From the NCBI GenBank assembly GCA_015075165.1, contig JABTUY010000002.1, positions 248,001-312,000 of the forward strand: a stretch of 64,000 bases of DNA. Reading direction: 5' to 3'. A program made the position numbers and the translations under genes. The stretch is from Ideonella sp. Its GTDB lineage: Bacteria > Pseudomonadota > Gammaproteobacteria > Burkholderiales > Burkholderiaceae_C. Below, in pieces: positions 40,993-48,917 of this stretch; position 1 is the stretch's first letter; every line of letters begins with the position of its first letter. Under the pieces are notes generated by a model. The model did no database searches. It saw only the letters and a list, made by a program, of their open reading frames with translations, and was not told the origin of the DNA.

Positions 40993-41808
40993 ATGACCAT
41001 CGTCGAAGCCATCAAAGCGGTCATGCTTGAAGCTGGCAGGCCGCTGAGTGCACGGGAGGCCTACGCAGCGATCGTCGACAAGTCGCTGTACGCTTTCCAA
41101 GCCAAGGACCCGCAGCATGTCGTACTTATGCAGATCCGTCGACACTGTGCGGGCATCGACTTCCCGAGCGCTTCACCGACGAAGCACTTCCAACTCCACG
41201 GCGATAACCAGTTCCTGCCTTTGGCTGTCCCGGCCAAGGCGGCCCGGCTGCCGAAGGCAAGACGGCGCTCCACCCGGCGAAGGACAACGCCAACGCCTCG
41301 TGCCGAGCAGAACAGGCTTGCTCACGTGGAACGAGACCTGTGGTCGCTGCATGAGCGCTACCTCTCCCTGTTCAAGCAACGAATGCTGCAGGAACTGAGG
41401 AAGCTGACACCGGGCGGATTCGAGGCCTTCGCGCGAGAGCTGCTCGATGCATACGGATTCCAAGACACTAAGGTGACCAGCATCTCGCGCGATGGCGGGA
41501 TCGATGGATACGGGAAGCTCAAGGTTGGCCTGGCTCATCTGAACGTGGCCTTTCAGTGCAAACGATGGACTCGGGCCAACATTCAGCGTCCTGAGATCGA
41601 TCGCTTCAGAGGAGCGGCCCAAGGCGCGTACGAACAAGGCATCTTCTTCACAACGACATCGTTTTCCGCAGGGGCAATCGACGCCTCGATCAAGCAAGGC
41701 GCAATTCCCATTGTGCTCATCGATGGGGCCGCGATCGTCGATCTCATGATTGCGCGCAAGTTGCGTGTCGAATCCACCTTGATGGAGATTCCGGCCTTCG
41801 CGCTCTGA
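40993..41808 (+). CDS. HARE-HTH plus Mrr-type restriction endonuclease
   Basis: A 271-residue two-domain nuclease. Residues 1-60 match the HARE-HTH fold (IVEAIKAVMLEAGRPLSAREAYAAI), a domain thought to read chromatin or modified DNA. After a basic linker, residues 140-270 are an Mrr catalytic domain: GFEAFARELLDAYGF, then Asp167/Asp171 in RDGGIDGYGK and the Q-x-K pair Gln188/Lys190 in FQCKRW. The fusion suggests cutting guided by a DNA modification, which fits the phosphorothioation genes it faces. Ribosome site AAGGGAGG is strong. Confidence 0.85.
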   Translation: MTIVEAIKAVMLEAGRPLSAREAYAAIVDKSLYAFQAKDPQHVVLMQIRRHCAGIDFPSASPTKHFQLHGDNQFLPLAVPAKAARLPKARRRSTRRRTTPTPRAEQNRLAHVERDLWSLHERYLSLFKQRMLQELRKLTPGGFEAFARELLDAYGFQDTKVTSISRDGGIDGYGKLKVGLAHLNVAFQCKRWTRANIQRPEIDRFRGAAQGAYEQGIFFTTTSFSAGAIDASIKQGAIPIVLIDGAAIVDLMIARKLRVESTLMEIPAFAL

Positions 41809-41915
41809 CGTCACCCGAACTTCACACGACGGCTACTCGCGACAACCACTAGCTAGCTAGCAGCCCTCTTCGTGCGCAATCATGCCCAAGAACCCTGCGG
41901 ACAGCGAACACACCG

Positions 41916-42413
41916 ATGGTTCATGACTTTGTTGAGAAGGTCGATGCTATGCGTGTCGACATCAGGCGTTTCCTCGTGAGCCCGAAACGTTGGCGGTCGA
42001 GTCGCGTGAAGATGCCGATCAACTGGGGCTACCTGAAGTTCACCGATGCGAACGAAGCGTTGGTGCCAGAGGAGGCGGGCGTGTATGCGTTCATCGTCCG
42101 ACACGAAAACGATCACTTCCCCAGCCATGGATTCATCATGTATATCGGAATAACTGGGGCGAACGGGAATGGACGGACGCTTCGGAATCGTTACCACGAC
42201 TACCTGGGAGAGAAGAAGAAGAACAAGAGGCCGAAGCTTCACTACATGCTGAACAAGTATTCCGATGACATCGTCTTCGCGCATGCTGCGATTCCAGATC
42301 CTAAGTTCGACCTCGCAGCGCTGGAGCTGGACCTCAACGACGCCATTGTTCCCCCAGTAGTGGTCAAGGATTTCTCGGCGGAGATCCGCCAACTTGTGAA
42401 GGCAATGGAATGA
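41916..42413 (+). CDS. GIY-YIG-type nuclease
   Basis: A 165-residue protein with the GIY-YIG core: GVYAFIV (Tyr57), then MYIGITG (Tyr76 to Gly78), LRNRYHDYL with the catalytic Arg, and a later Glu in ALELDLNDAI. The first motif is GVY instead of GIY, which is common. No extra DNA-binding domain is present, so it probably acts with the other operon proteins. Its stop overlaps the next gene's start (ATGA). The start has no clear ribosome site; a Met at 41949 is possible. Confidence 0.75.
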   Translation: MVHDFVEKVDAMRVDIRRFLVSPKRWRSSRVKMPINWGYLKFTDANEALVPEEAGVYAFIVRHENDHFPSHGFIMYIGITGANGNGRTLRNRYHDYLGEKKKNKRPKLHYMLNKYSDDIVFAHAAIPDPKFDLAALELDLNDAIVPPVVVKDFSAEIRQLVKAME

Positions 42414-43132
42414 CAAAGCGCCGGTATCTCCCCGCACTCCGTGGCCGCCTGGGTGACTGGGCCTTCTACTCCGTGCTAATGACGCTCAAACAAGTCGCCG
42501 AGAAGGTCAACTACGCCAAGGAGGTTCACAACAGCGTGAAGCTTTCCGAACTGATCCAGCGCGAGTTGGACGACAAGACCCGCGCGGGCGAGATCGGGAA
42601 CTATCTGCTAACCAACGAGGATCGGTTCTTCAACTCACTCGTTGTCGCTGTCTATGACGGCGATCCTGAGTGGCACGAGTTTCACAACCTCAAGCCGATC
42701 AGCAGCGACATCAACGTCGACGACATTGACTACGGTAGCAGGTACAGCGTTGGCTACTTGAGTCTCTCTGGATCGGAGAAGCTCTTCGCCCTGGATGGGC
42801 AGCATCGACTCGCTGGAATTCGGAGCGCTCTGGCTCAAGACGAGAGCATCGGCGAGGACGAGGTGTCGGTCATCGTGGTTGCGCACCACACTTCAGCGGC
42901 GGGTCAGAAGCGCACGCGCAAGCTGTTCACCACGCTGAACAAGACTGCGAAGCCAGTGTCCAAGAGTGAAATCATTGCGCTAGACGAGGCCGATGCGATG
43001 GCGATCACGGCACGCCACTTGGTTGAGGGAGACCGGCGCTTTAGTGACAAGCTCGTGCACATCAAGAGCAAGCAACCCAACTTGCCTCAGACCGACAGAG
43101 AGCACTTGATCACGCTCATCAATCTGTACGAC
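42410..43132 (+). pseudogene. DGQHR-domain protein, 5' part (cut by IS21)
   Basis: The first 241 codons of a DndB-like gene. The DGQHR motif is at residues 129-133 (FALDGQHRLAGI), and TTLNKTAKPVSKSEIIALDEAD is also family-like. The frame ends at the IS21 insertion after LINLYD; reading on adds only an IS-encoded tail and stops at 43216. Joined to 45937-46509 it would encode 431 residues. DGQHR proteins bind DNA and ATP and regulate or steer phosphorothioation. A truncated product could still be made. Confidence 0.85.
43126..43132. repeat. Target-site duplication, left copy
   Basis: GTACGAC lies directly before the IS21-type left end and again directly after its right end (45930-45936). Seven bases is within the IS21 family range. 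Removing the element and one copy restores the reading frame exactly. Confidence 0.9.
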
Positions 43133-43308
43133 TGCGTATTTCAGCCCATCGTGGACGGCCGTTTCAGCCGATCGTGGACGGCATTTCAGATGAACGTGGA
43201 CGGCGTTTCAGGCTGATCGTGGACGACGTTTCAGCCTGAGCGTGGACGATCGCGGCGGCGAGCGAGTGATCTTGACCGTTGGCATGCTGGCCGGTTTTTC
43301 GGCCTGCC

Positions 43309-44847
43309 ATGCCCACCAACAGGATCACGATGCGCCAGATACGACAGGCCCTGCGCCTGCACCTTGAAGCCGGCCTGAGCTACGCACAGGTCGCCCGCGC
43401 CGTGGGCATCGGCAAGGGCACGGTAGGCAAGTTCATGCTGCTGGCGCGCGCCGCCGGCGTGGACTGGACCGTTGCGCAGACGCTCAGCGACGAGCAACTC
43501 GAGGCGCTGCTGTACCGACCCGCCGTGCCGCGTTCGAGCCGCCAGCTCGAACCCGACTATGCCTGGGTCCACCAGGAGCTCAAGCGCCCCGGCGTCACCC
43601 TGCAATTGCTGTGGGAGGAGTACCAGCGCGGCGCCGAGCAGGCCTACAAGTACACGAGCTTCTGCGTCAAGTACCGCGCCTGGGCCGCCGCGCTCAAGCG
43701 CTCGATGCGCCAGACGCACATCGCCGGCGAGCGGCTGTTCGTCGACTACGCCGGCCAGACCGTGCCGGTCATCGATGCGGCCAGCGGCGAGATCCGCCGC
43801 GCCCAGATCTTCGTGGCCGTGCTGGGCGCGTCGAACTACACCTACGCCTGCGCCACCGCGACGCAGAACGCGGCCGACTGGGTCGGCTCGATCATCGGCG
43901 CGCTGGAGTTCATCGGCGGCGTGCCGCGCCTGATCGTGCCCGACCAGACGCGCGCCCTGATCGCGCGCCCGGATCGCTACGAGCCGGCCGTCAACCGCCT
44001 GGTCGAGGAGCTGTGCGACCACTACGACGTGGCGGTGCTGCCGGCGCGCCCGGCGCATCCGCGCGACAAGCCCAAGGTGGAGGTCGGCGTGCAAGTCGTC
44101 GAGCGCTGGATCCTCGCGTGCTTGCGCAACCGGCGCTTTTTCAGCCTGGCCGAGCTCAACGCGGCTATCGCCGAGCTGCTGCACGAGCTGAACCGGCGCG
44201 CGTTCAAGAAGCTGCCCGGCTGCCGTGCCAGCGCCTTCGAGGCGTTGGACCGCCCTGAGCTGCGAGCGCTGCCGGCTGCGCGCATGGCCATCGCGCGCTT
44301 CAAGCGTGCCCGCGTGAACATCGACTACCACGTCGAACTCGACGGCCACTACTACAGCGTGCCGCACCGGCTCGTGCGCACCGAAGTCGAGCTGCGCGTG
44401 ACGGCCACCACGGTGGAGATCCTGGCCGGCCACCAGCGCGTGGCCGTGCACGCGTACAGCGCCATCCGCGGCGCGCACACGACGCTGGCCGAGCACATGC
44501 CGGCGTCGCACCGCGCGCATCGCGAGTGGACGCCGCAGCGGCTCATCGCCTGGGGCGAACGCATCGGCGCGGCCACCGCCGCCGTCGTGCGCTGGCAGAT
44601 GGAGCACCGCCCGCACCCCGAGCAGGGCTACCGCGCCTGCCTGGGCCTGCAGCGCCTGGCACGCCAGTGCGGCGATGCACGGCTGGAAGCTGCGTGCGCA
44701 CGGGCGATGTCGATCCGCTCGCCGACCTACCGCAGCGTGAACTCGATCCTGGCCGCGGGTCTGGATCGCCAGCAGGTGCCGGCCGCGCCGGCGCAGGCCA
44801 GCCTGCCGTTGCACGACAACGTGCGCGGTCCCGACTACTACCACTGA
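43309..44847 (+). CDS. istA: IS21 transposase IstA
   Basis: A 512-residue DDE transposase. The N-terminal helix-turn-helix is IRQALRLHLEAGLSYAQVARAVGIGKGTVGKF, seen here as GLSYAQVARAVGIGKGTV. The rve catalytic core has Asp in RLFVDYAGQTVPVID, Asp in RLIVPDQTRALI, and Glu in KPKVEVGVQVVERW. The C-terminal Mu-transposase-like domain follows. It cuts the element ends, assisted by IstB. It appears intact. Confidence 0.96.
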   Translation: MPTNRITMRQIRQALRLHLEAGLSYAQVARAVGIGKGTVGKFMLLARAAGVDWTVAQTLSDEQLEALLYRPAVPRSSRQLEPDYAWVHQELKRPGVTLQLLWEEYQRGAEQAYKYTSFCVKYRAWAAALKRSMRQTHIAGERLFVDYAGQTVPVIDAASGEIRRAQIFVAVLGASNYTYACATATQNAADWVGSIIGALEFIGGVPRLIVPDQTRALIARPDRYEPAVNRLVEELCDHYDVAVLPARPAHPRDKPKVEVGVQVVERWILACLRNRRFFSLAELNAAIAELLHELNRRAFKKLPGCRASAFEALDRPELRALPAARMAIARFKRARVNIDYHVELDGHYYSVPHRLVRTEVELRVTATTVEILAGHQRVAVHAYSAIRGAHTTLAEHMPASHRAHREWTPQRLIAWGERIGAATAAVVRWQMEHRPHPEQGYRACLGLQRLARQCGDARLEAACARAMSIRSPTYRSVNSILAAGLDRQQVPAAPAQASLPLHDNVRGPDYYH

Positions 44848-44865
44848 CGACGAAGGAGAGTGCCC

Positions 44866-45603
44866 TTGCTCAACGAACACACCCTGGACCAACTGCGCGG
44901 CCTGCGATTGGACGGCATGGTGCACGCACTGGCCGACCAGGCCAGCAGCGCCGCGGCGGCCGAGATGGCCTTCGACGAGCGCCTGGCGATGCTGGTGCAG
45001 CGCGAGATCGACTGGCGTGACGGCAAGCGAGTGGCGCGGCTGCTCAAAGCGGCCAGGCTCAAGGTCGCCGGCGCCTGCATCGAAGACATCGACTGGCGTG
45101 GCTCGCGCGGGCTGGACCGCAGCCTCGTCACCGCGCTGGCCGGCTGCGACTGGCTGCGCCAAGGCCACAACGTGCTGATCACGGGTGCCACCGGGGTCGG
45201 GAAGACATGGTTGGCGTGCGCGCTGGCGCAGCAGGCGGCGCGCTCGGGCTTCACAGTGCTGTACCTGCGCGCGCCGCGAATGCTCGAAGAGCTGCGCGTG
45301 GCGCACGGCGACGGCAGCTTCGCTCGCCGCCTGGCGCAGTTGGCGCGCATCGACCTGCTGGCCATCGACGACTTCGCCATCGCGCCGATCACGGCGGCCG
45401 AGCGCAACGACTTGCTCGAACTGCTGGACGACCGGGTGGGAACGCGCGCCACGCTCATCACCAGCCAGTTGCCGGTGACGACCTGGCACGAGTGGTTGAA
45501 CGATCCGACGCTGGCCGACGCCATCCTCGACCGCATCGTGCACGCCGCGCACAAGATCGCGCTCAAGGGCGAGTCGATGCGCAAGAAGCAGGTGAAGGCA
45601 TGA
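44866..45603 (+). CDS. istB: IS21 helper ATPase IstB
   Basis: A 245-residue AAA+ ATPase related to DnaC that selects target DNA and activates IstA. Walker A is GATGVGKTW, Walker B is DLLAIDDF, and the sensor region is [18 protein letters not shown] at 44866 is the best start: AAGGAG ends seven bases before it, and the protein then begins [17 protein letters not shown] as in relatives. A GTG at 44860 is too close to the ribosome site. Confidence 0.95.
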   Translation: MLNEHTLDQLRGLRLDGMVHALADQASSAAAAEMAFDERLAMLVQREIDWRDGKRVARLLKAARLKVAGACIEDIDWRGSRGLDRSLVTALAGCDWLRQGHNVLITGATGVGKTWLACALAQQAARSGFTVLYLRAPRMLEELRVAHGDGSFARRLAQLARIDLLAIDDFAIAPITAAERNDLLELLDDRVGTRATLITSQLPVTTWHEWLNDPTLADAILDRIVHAAHKIALKGESMRKKQVKA

Positions 45604-45929
45604 CCGCTTCGCGCAGCCCGAGCACCGCCACCGTCGCGCCGTCGAACACGGCTTGCCCACCGCGGCGGTCGTTCGTCGCAAGCGACGCCCGCCGCCGTGG
45701 ACAAGCCTGCCTCGTCACTGATCCCACCACGACCGCCTTCGGCGCCGCGCTGCCCACCCCGGCGATTGCATCGCCGGCGTGGACAACGCTCGGGCGCTTC
45801 AGCGGCATCGTGGACGACTGCGATACGATGAACCCCGTCACTCGCGTGCTTCCGTGATCGTCCACGATCACGCTGAAACGCCGTCTGCGATCACGCCGAA
45901 ACGGGCGTCCACGATCGTTGAAATGCGCA
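45604..45929. other. IS21 right noncoding end
   Basis: No gene is visible in these 326 bases after istB. The last 80 bases contain inverted copies of the element's terminal repeat (GTCCACGATCACGCTGAAACGCC-like blocks around 45858-45895 and the end at 45908-45929). Confidence 0.8.
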
Positions 45930-45936
45930 GTACGAC

Positions 45937-46509
45937 ACCCTCGAGATCTTGTTCTGCAAGAGCAAGAGGGGGACGAAGGCGGCAGAGTTGAAGCGGTTCC
46001 GCCCGAGCGACGAAGAGTTGGATGCCTATGCGTCCTTCGCAAGCAGCTTCTTCACGCTGCTCGGCAAGATCGCCCCTGAGCTTCGCCGCTGCCTGGACTC
46101 AGCGACGCCCGCGGCCGAAATCAAGAAGCATCGTCACGCCAAGGGCGGACATATTCTGTTCCGGCCCGTCGGCATCTTGATCTACGCGGAAATCGTTGCC
46201 GCGTTGATGCGAGGCGCTTCGATGAACTTGACCGATGCAGTGGCGGAACTGAAGTCGCTGCCAACGGAACTCTCCAATCCACCCTATGCCGGCGTGTTGT
46301 GGGACGATGCCACCGGGACCATGGTGGTCAAGAACCGGGCTTTGACGCGCGAACTGCTTCTCTACTACCTCGGCCACCTCAAGGACTCGACCAGAATCCG
46401 GAAGATGGAGGCGAGGTACGCGCTGCTCCTAGACGATGCCTCTGCCAAACCGCCAGTGCGCACCGGCATGAGAACTTCGCGCCTCGTCCGGAGAACAAGG
46501 CCGAAGTGA
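45937..46509 (+). pseudogene. DGQHR-domain protein, 3' part (after IS21)
   Basis: The remaining 190 codons of the gene begun at 42410. The join across the target duplication reads LINLYDTLEILFCKSKRGTK with no frameshift. This part is helical and includes HAKGGHILFRPVGILIYAEIV, a region typical of DndB-like C-terminal domains. It has no own start signal, so it is probably not translated while the IS is present. It is convergent with dndE, 33 bases away. Confidence 0.85.
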
Positions 46510-46542
46510 TCCCTGTGGCTCGGTGGCACGGACCGATTCTCG

Positions 46543-46935
46543 TTAGGCAGGGCTGCGTGCCGCGTTGGCGACGAGGGAGTTAGCCATCTCACAAAGCAAG
46601 TCATCTTCGCGTCGGCTGACGAGGTAGGAGAGACCGCGGTGGACATGGAGAAGAAACACTTGCCGCACAGCCTCGTCAGAGACCCGTTTGCCCTCGGACA
46701 GCAGACGGACGACGAGCAAATTGGTATAGAGGTCCTCTTGTCCGCCCGTGAGCGTGCGCCAGTCGATCTCCAGCCCTCCCGCAAATCCGAAGTTCTCGTC
46801 GGGCGGAATCGATGGGTTGGCCAACGAGATGCACAGCGCGTGGCGGCAGATCGCGTTGTTGTGCTCGATGCCTGTCCGGCGCTTAAGCGTGGCCAGCTGA
46901 TTTCTGGCCGCTGCCGTGAGTCTGATGCGCTCCAT
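46543..46935 (-). CDS. dndE: DNA sulfur modification protein DndE
   Basis: A 130-residue small helical protein, last gene of the dnd operon. The N-terminus RIRLTAAARNQLATLKRRTGIEHNNAICRHALCISL, seen as LKRRTGIEHNNAICRHALC, is the DndE hallmark. DndE binds nicked DNA and is required for inserting sulfur into the DNA backbone. The start overlaps the dndD stop by one base (TGATG). Confidence 0.93.
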   Translation of the reverse strand: MERIRLTAAARNQLATLKRRTGIEHNNAICRHALCISLANPSIPPDENFGFAGGLEIDWRTLTGGQEDLYTNLLVVRLLSEGKRVSDEAVRQVFLLHVHRGLSYLVSRREDDLLCEMANSLVANAARSPA

Positions 46936-48914
46936 CAGTGCAACTCCATGATGCGGCGTTGAACCGTGGTCCGTCCCAGCGTGTCATCGAAGTCGAGGGA
47001 GTACTCCGCGCTGGTGAACGGCTTCAGCGCTTCATAAGCCGCGCCATCGACTTCCTGATCCGTAGAGAGCACGACAACCTGGTGAGACACGGTGGCAAAG
47101 AACCGCTTGATGAGCGCGGACCGATGCTGTTGGTCTAGGCGTGCTAGCGGGGTGTCCACCACGACAGGGAAGCGCCCCTTGCGTTCCTTGATGAGGGCAC
47201 TAAGCACGGAGATGGCAAGCAACTGTCGCTCGCCGGCGGACAGTCGATCCATGGGAAGCTCTTGCTGCTTCCCGTCCCTTATCGAGACTTGGTACGTAGA
47301 CGGGTCCACGAGGACGCTGGCGATCAGGTTGCGCTTGCGAAGCAGGTTCCGGAACTCACCGGTGATCATCTCGGAGAGCCACTGTGCTTTCGAGGCCAAC
47401 AGTCGATCCTTGAAGACGGTGAGCGTCTTGCGAGCGCGGGCCGAGGCCTCCAGCCCCTTTGCTTCCATCGATCGATCGCGAAACTCCGTGCCCAGCCGTT
47501 CTTGGGCTGCATTCAAGCGTAGGCGGACATGCGCCAGGTTGCCCTGCGCCTCTTCGAGCTGTTGGGTGAGGGCCGCCAGATGTCCGTCAGCGGTCGCCAC
47601 AACCTTGCTGCGCTCCTGTAGCTCCGCGAGGATGTCGCCGATCTGCTCCTCCGCGGGGATCTGCCCAATGTGCTGCTCGGCCTTGTCAAGTTGGCGCCGC
47701 GCTGCTGCCAATGAGTCAAGTTCTCGCTGAACCCTAGACCGGCTGACCTGCAGTTGCCGCTCAACATCTCGGGGAGGCGCGTCGCGGAGTCGAGGACCAC
47801 CGCTGCCGCGCGTTGCCGTGTAGGCCTTGAGATCCTGTGCGAGTGCGCCTCGAAGCGCGTCGATTGCTGCCTTGGACAGGTTCTTGGGCAACGCTTCCAG
47901 GACGCGCTGATCGCGCTTCCTGAACTCCTGACCGAGGAGCTTCGAGTGGCGGGCATGCAAGTCCTGCTCCCATGCCTCGCGGTACGCCGGCCACAACGAC
48001 GACAGCCACGCCAAGGGCAGCACGGGATCGGACATCGCATCGGCGAGACCCGTCCGAGCAGTGTCTTCAGCCTTGCGCGCGACGACGACGGCATTTCGGA
48101 TGGTTGCGGCCTGCTCGTAGGCCACCAGCCCCTTTCGCTGCGCCTCTGACGTGTAGCGATCGAGAGCTACTCGGGCCTGTTCGGCCGCGTTGCGCGCCGC
48201 CGCCTGTTCTTGAGTCAGGCGCGTTATGCGCGTTTCCAGCTCCTTGGCTTGGGTGTCCCAAGAGACGACATTGGCGCGTGCGGACTCAAACGCGTCGGAC
48301 GTGTTCTTGTTCTTCAGCGCTGCTCGTCGCTCCAACGCCTTCAGGTCGTTGCCGAGTGCCTCGATTCCGCCGATGCCGAGAAAGACCTCGGTCGCGCGCT
48401 TCAGCAGGTCAGGTAGCCGCTCAGGGTTTGCCAGCGCCTCGATCTTCTCGCCATCAAAGAGGAAGAGCTGGACGAGCTCCGCCGGCAAGATGGAGCCAAT
48501 GAACTCGTCCCAGGTTTGCGAGAAGTCGAGGTCGAGACTGCCATCCTCGAAGACGGCGATGGTCTCGTGCAACGAGTCCGCACGCCCGCTCCACTCACGC
48601 CTGACAGTCAACTGCCGTCGAGAGCCGCTGACCTCTACGACAACGCCGATCTCGACGGCGCCGTTGCCCTGCGCGTCCTTTCGGCGCAAGCCACCCATGA
48701 GCTGCTCGTATTCCGATCGCTTGAACCCGGGGAGTGCCTTCAGTCCGTAGAGACCCACTTGCAGGGCGGTCAGCAGCGTCGTCTTGCCGCTTCCGTTGAG
48801 CGCCTTGACCAAGACGACGGGTTTGCCAGTGTTGACCTCCAGATTGATGGTCTGTCGTTCGCGAAAGGGCCCCAGGTTCTCGATCGAGACGTTCGTTATC
48901 GTTATCTTTGCCAT
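46935..48914 (-). CDS. dndD: DNA sulfur modification protein DndD
   Basis: A 659-residue SMC/RecF-like ATPase. Walker A is ALNGSGKTTLL (near residues 38-48), the signature is DRLSAGERQLLAISVL, and Walker B is PVVVDTPLARLD. Long coiled coil occupies the middle (about 190-520). DndD is thought to provide ATP-driven DNA handling or nicking for phosphorothioation together with DndC and DndE. Three bases separate it from dndC. Confidence 0.95.
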   Translation of the reverse strand: MAKITITNVSIENLGPFRERQTINLEVNTGKPVVLVKALNGSGKTTLLTALQVGLYGLKALPGFKRSEYEQLMGGLRRKDAQGNGAVEIGVVVEVSGSRRQLTVRREWSGRADSLHETIAVFEDGSLDLDFSQTWDEFIGSILPAELVQLFLFDGEKIEALANPERLPDLLKRATEVFLGIGGIEALGNDLKALERRAALKNKNTSDAFESARANVVSWDTQAKELETRITRLTQEQAAARNAAEQARVALDRYTSEAQRKGLVAYEQAATIRNAVVVARKAEDTARTGLADAMSDPVLPLAWLSSLWPAYREAWEQDLHARHSKLLGQEFRKRDQRVLEALPKNLSKAAIDALRGALAQDLKAYTATRGSGGPRLRDAPPRDVERQLQVSRSRVQRELDSLAAARRQLDKAEQHIGQIPAEEQIGDILAELQERSKVVATADGHLAALTQQLEEAQGNLAHVRLRLNAAQERLGTEFRDRSMEAKGLEASARARKTLTVFKDRLLASKAQWLSEMITGEFRNLLRKRNLIASVLVDPSTYQVSIRDGKQQELPMDRLSAGERQLLAISVLSALIKERKGRFPVVVDTPLARLDQQHRSALIKRFFATVSHQVVVLSTDQEVDGAAYEALKPFTSAEYSLDFDDTLGRTTVQRRIMELH

Positions 48915-48917
48915 GAA

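Larger units (their letters stand above)
43133..45929 (+). mobile_element. IS21-family insertion sequence (2,797 bp)
   Basis: A complete element carrying istA and istB. Ends start TGCG(T/C)ATTTCA and are inverted, with 5'-TG/CA-3' termini as in IS21. Just inside the left end are four to five imperfect 22-23-bp repeats around CGTGGACGGC...TTTCAG (43148-43250); the right end (45853-45925) has inverted copies. Such multiple terminal repeats bind the transposase in IS21. The flanking 7-bp duplication and intact genes indicate a recent insertion. Confidence 0.95.

Noticed and set aside
43231-45681. Long open frame of over 800 codons on the minus strand across the IS21 genes
   Set aside because: It is antisense to istA and istB, which have clear catalytic motifs; long shadow frames are expected at this GC content.
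45604-45929. Short open frames after istB
   Set aside because: They run through the terminal repeats of the IS and have no ribosome site or domain.
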